A stretch of 64,000 bases of DNA from an uncultured Muribaculaceae bacterium (GTDB lineage Bacteria > Bacteroidota > Bacteroidia > Bacteroidales > Muribaculaceae): positions 1-64,000 of the forward strand of contig CAJUIT010000015.1 of the NCBI GenBank assembly GCA_910586565.1, given 5' to 3'. The notes under the pieces are model-generated. The model had not been told where the DNA came from, searched no databases, and saw nothing but the letters and a program-made list of their open reading frames with translations. Below are positions 63,001 through 64,000 of the stretch, piece by piece; positions within the stretch are counted from its first letter, which is position 1; the number at the start of each line of letters is the position of its first letter. Made by a program: the position numbers and the translations under genes.

Positions 63001-63556
63001 CTCCACCGCCGGTGTGGGCCACCAGATGCTCCTCTATCTCGACAGCGGCACGAAAACCTACAGCGACGTGGCCGACTACTTCACCCCATTCACCGACGGA
63101 ACTCCCGGCGGCACAATCGCCTATCCGCTCGAAAACCTCGCCGTAGGCCCACACAACCTGAAACTGCGCGTGTGGGACACCGGCCCCAACTCAACCGAAG
63201 CCTCCATCGACTTCACTGTGGCAAAAAACATAACCCCCACACTCTACGACGTCTACACCGACGTTAACCCCGTGTCGACCGCTGCAAACTTCTATATCTC
63301 CCACGACCGCCCCGACCGCAACCTCACCGTCACCATCGAGGTGTTCAACCTCATGGGGCGCCCCCTGTGGCAAGCCACACAAACCGGTCGCAGCGACATG
63401 TTCACCTCCATGCCGCTCACTTGGGATCTCCTCGACTCGGGTGGCCGAAGAGTGCCGCGCGGAATCTACCTCTACCGTGCAACTGTCTCCGACGACGACA
63501 GCGGGGAGAAAACCGCCACTGCAGCCCGCAAACTCGCCGTGACAGGGGTTCAGTAA
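60071..63556 (+). CDS. porU: T9SS sortase PorU (peptidase C25-like)
   Basis: Cell-surface sortase that cleaves T9SS sorting domains and, in Porphyromonas gingivalis, attaches cargo to A-LPS. The 1161-residue protein has a signal peptide (LALIVATLCASLSC), the N-terminal LPDLLGSSYIDDLPQTASEW block, SIAVGRIPATSANDAK, and the catalytic His651 (FIGHASTT) and Cys684 (ATCDF) of family C25. The C-terminus is FlgD-like (PRGIYLYRATVSDDDSGE). The DNA between the gdhA terminator and the ATG shows no clear promoter. The candidate substrate at 8192 carries a matching sorting domain. Confidence 0.92.
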   Translation: MTKFYTTLYNSIRHTRVLALIVATLCASLSCVNALDTSLYAAKSRLASGNWVKVSVTSGGMHCIPESTLRSWGFSDPSKVKIFGYGAKRLPDLLGSSYIDDLPQTASEWVSGTGLFFYAEGPVTWTRVAEGFYRPTQNPYTLTGYYFLTDSSSDQRLTPAEGTPNENLSGGINTFFDRTFHEAELVSPGEAGFLLVGEDFKYTPSRSFDFKLTDPVEEEQVNMMVSFVARSSATSSLTFTANGTTLPGTVSDNIALTTDKYRHGVEAVTRKSFNVKGNSLKVGISYKSSGTITNANLNYIALCYARKLRLPAEKRLTFYFSNSSGARTAHLSGASTRTRIWDVTNPQSITRISPSLNGSDARWNITYLGGTDRTFTAWEPAGTFPAPAFVENVAAQNLHGKATPEMVIFTPAAWRSEAERLAKFHREDPAGKLNVLVLTPQQVYNEFSSGSPDAQAFRKLLKMFYDRGNAGEGNKLKYALFFSRPTFDNRLITQSVKALGYPMLPTWCTENGLNDNDSYTSDDYFSFLEDNSGVNIGRDILSIAVGRIPATSANDAKNAVDKIISYVNRAPKGNWKNNFLMTADDGDRGIFLTHAEAMTKRITESAGGSEAFFKKVYIDEFDLIGGIAVDGRTRFRRYLDEGAMWWTFIGHASTTSLTEEGLMEYSDLGTLFLRHWPVSFAATCDFMRWDSPQTSGAELLFKNTAGGVIGAISATRPVYITNNGVLAEAFGRQVLARDDNGNFLTLGEVYRRAKNNYLNDNGNIISDTNKLRYVLLGDPAMRMAIPSYKVELTEIAGRPVTPVDDSSTDPVQLMARQQTTVKGRVTDAAGNLLPDFKGVITATLYDAEYTTVSQGHDEGDKEGQPLPFDQQGGRLFVGNGNIKGGEFTVNVVMPAEVADNYRPAAFDLYAYSDDGREAVGVCRDLYVYGIDPDAEPDTKAPRIESMYLNHPSFENWQEVNSAPMLLATVTDDRAMNLSTAGVGHQMLLYLDSGTKTYSDVADYFTPFTDGTPGGTIAYPLENLAVGPHNLKLRVWDTGPNSTEASIDFTVAKNITPTLYDVYTDVNPVSTAANFYISHDRPDRNLTVTIEVFNLMGRPLWQATQTGRSDMFTSMPLTWDLLDSGGRRVPRGIYLYRATVSDDDSGEKTATAARKLAVTGVQ

Positions 63557-63597
63557 CCTCCGTCACACGCCAATTTCCGTAATTTCGCAGAAGTTAG

Positions 63598-63605
63598 TAA
63601 ATTTG
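63598..63605 (+). promoter_or_regulatory. -7 element for rex
   Basis: TAAATTTG matches TAnnTTTG 55 nt before the rex ATG. No clear -33 element. Confidence 0.5.
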
Positions 63606-63660
63606 CACTCCGAAAACACGAATTAAAACTCTAACACAACAACCAATCATCCACCCCGCC

Positions 63661-64000
63661 ATGATGGAAAACCGCGATATGATTCCGGAACCGGCTCTGC
63701 GTCGTCTGCCGTGGTATCTCTCCTACGTGACTCTGCTGCACGAACGGGGGGTGGAATATGTGTCGTCGACCCAGATTTCGCGAGAGCTGAAAGTCGACGC
63801 ATCGCAAATTGCCAAGGATCTCTCGTTTCTCGACATCAAAGGGAAAACCCGCATCGGCTACGAAGTGCCCCTGCTTGAGCACAAGCTCGAGGAGTTTCTC
63901 GGCTTCCGGAGGGAACACCGTGCCGTCATCGTAGGCGCCGGTTCGCTCGGAGGTGCGCTGATGCAGGATTCAGGCCTCACCCGCTACGGGCTCGACATCG
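63661..64000 (+). CDS. rex: Redox-sensing transcriptional repressor Rex (partial)
   Basis: NADH/NAD-responsive repressor of fermentation genes, cut off by the window edge. The visible 113 codons show the winged-helix domain (LPWYLSYVTLLHERGVEYVS, STQISRELKVDASQIAKDLS) and the beginning of the Rossmann domain (VIVGAGSLGGALM). Two ATGs in a row start it; the first is at 63661. A frame continues past 64000. Confidence 0.93.
   Translation, partial: MMENRDMIPEPALRRLPWYLSYVTLLHERGVEYVSSTQISRELKVDASQIAKDLSFLDIKGKTRIGYEVPLLEHKLEEFLGFRREHRAVIVGAGSLGGALMQDSGLTRYGLDI

Overview
The window looks like chromosomal DNA of a Bacteroidales bacterium, probably in or near the gut family Muribaculaceae (family placement is inference). 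The order-level call rests on several signs. Promoters are of the Bacteroidetes TAnnTTTG type and start codons lack clear Shine-Dalgarno sequences. There is a type IX secretion system (T9SS) sortase PorU, and a secreted protein with a T9SS C-terminal sorting domain. A UpxY-type antiterminator precedes a polysaccharide locus. The core genes have moderately high GC.

Layout. 1-7.9 kb: housekeeping genes. These are upp, a short malic enzyme, then on the minus strand pyrH-frr-radical SAM-LD-carboxypeptidase, and a polytopic membrane protein. 8.2-14.3 kb: a large secreted T9SS cargo-like protein and three tandem FKBP prolyl isomerases predicted for three compartments. 14.4-44.4 kb: a roughly 30 kb plus-strand polysaccharide locus (capsule or O-antigen). 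It opens with a promoter, a 278-nt leader and upxY, then the dTDP-L-rhamnose genes rfbA-rfbC-rfbD-rfbB, a Wzx flippase, a DegT aminotransferase and an AT-rich cassette of ATP-grasp ligase, opine-type dehydrogenase and B12-binding mutase-like protein. After these come about eight glycosyltransferases, three acyltransferases, a Wzy polymerase, two unusual kinases, a HAD protein and two broken DUF6625-like genes. It ends with a DUF1972 rhamnosyltransferase and a strong terminator. 44.4-46 kb: a minus-strand MntA/HepT toxin-antitoxin pair, tRNA-Pro(CGG) and a GNAT acetyltransferase. 46-52 kb: a minus-strand thiamin locus under a TPP riboswitch, thiS-thiE(fused)-thiG-thiH-thiF-tenA-thiD, with no thiC. 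52-64 kb: an AAA/DUF4143 ATPase, a MalY/PatB-type aminotransferase, a large fold-back repeat region, aroA with three coupled genes (small membrane protein, ABC-3 metal permease, GH25 lysozyme), gdhA, porU and the start of rex.

How the genes fit together. The rfb genes supply dTDP-rhamnose. The glycosyltransferases build a repeat unit on a lipid carrier, Wzx flips it and Wzy polymerises it. The initiating sugar-phosphate transferase and the export or chain-length genes (Wza/Wzc/Wzz) are not here and must lie elsewhere. The ATP-grasp/opine dehydrogenase/B12 cassette suggests an amino-acid-derived, opine-like substituent on this glycan. It is the best candidate here for undescribed chemistry. 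The T9SS cargo and PorU raise the possibility that this glycan anchors secreted proteins.

The intergenic DNA carries several dispersed repeat families: purine/pyrimidine-rich repeats at four loci, a 26-bp palindrome pair, a 15-bp-arm hairpin and two large fold-backs sharing a 33-bp core. All coordinates and motifs come from reading the sequence; no database search was possible.
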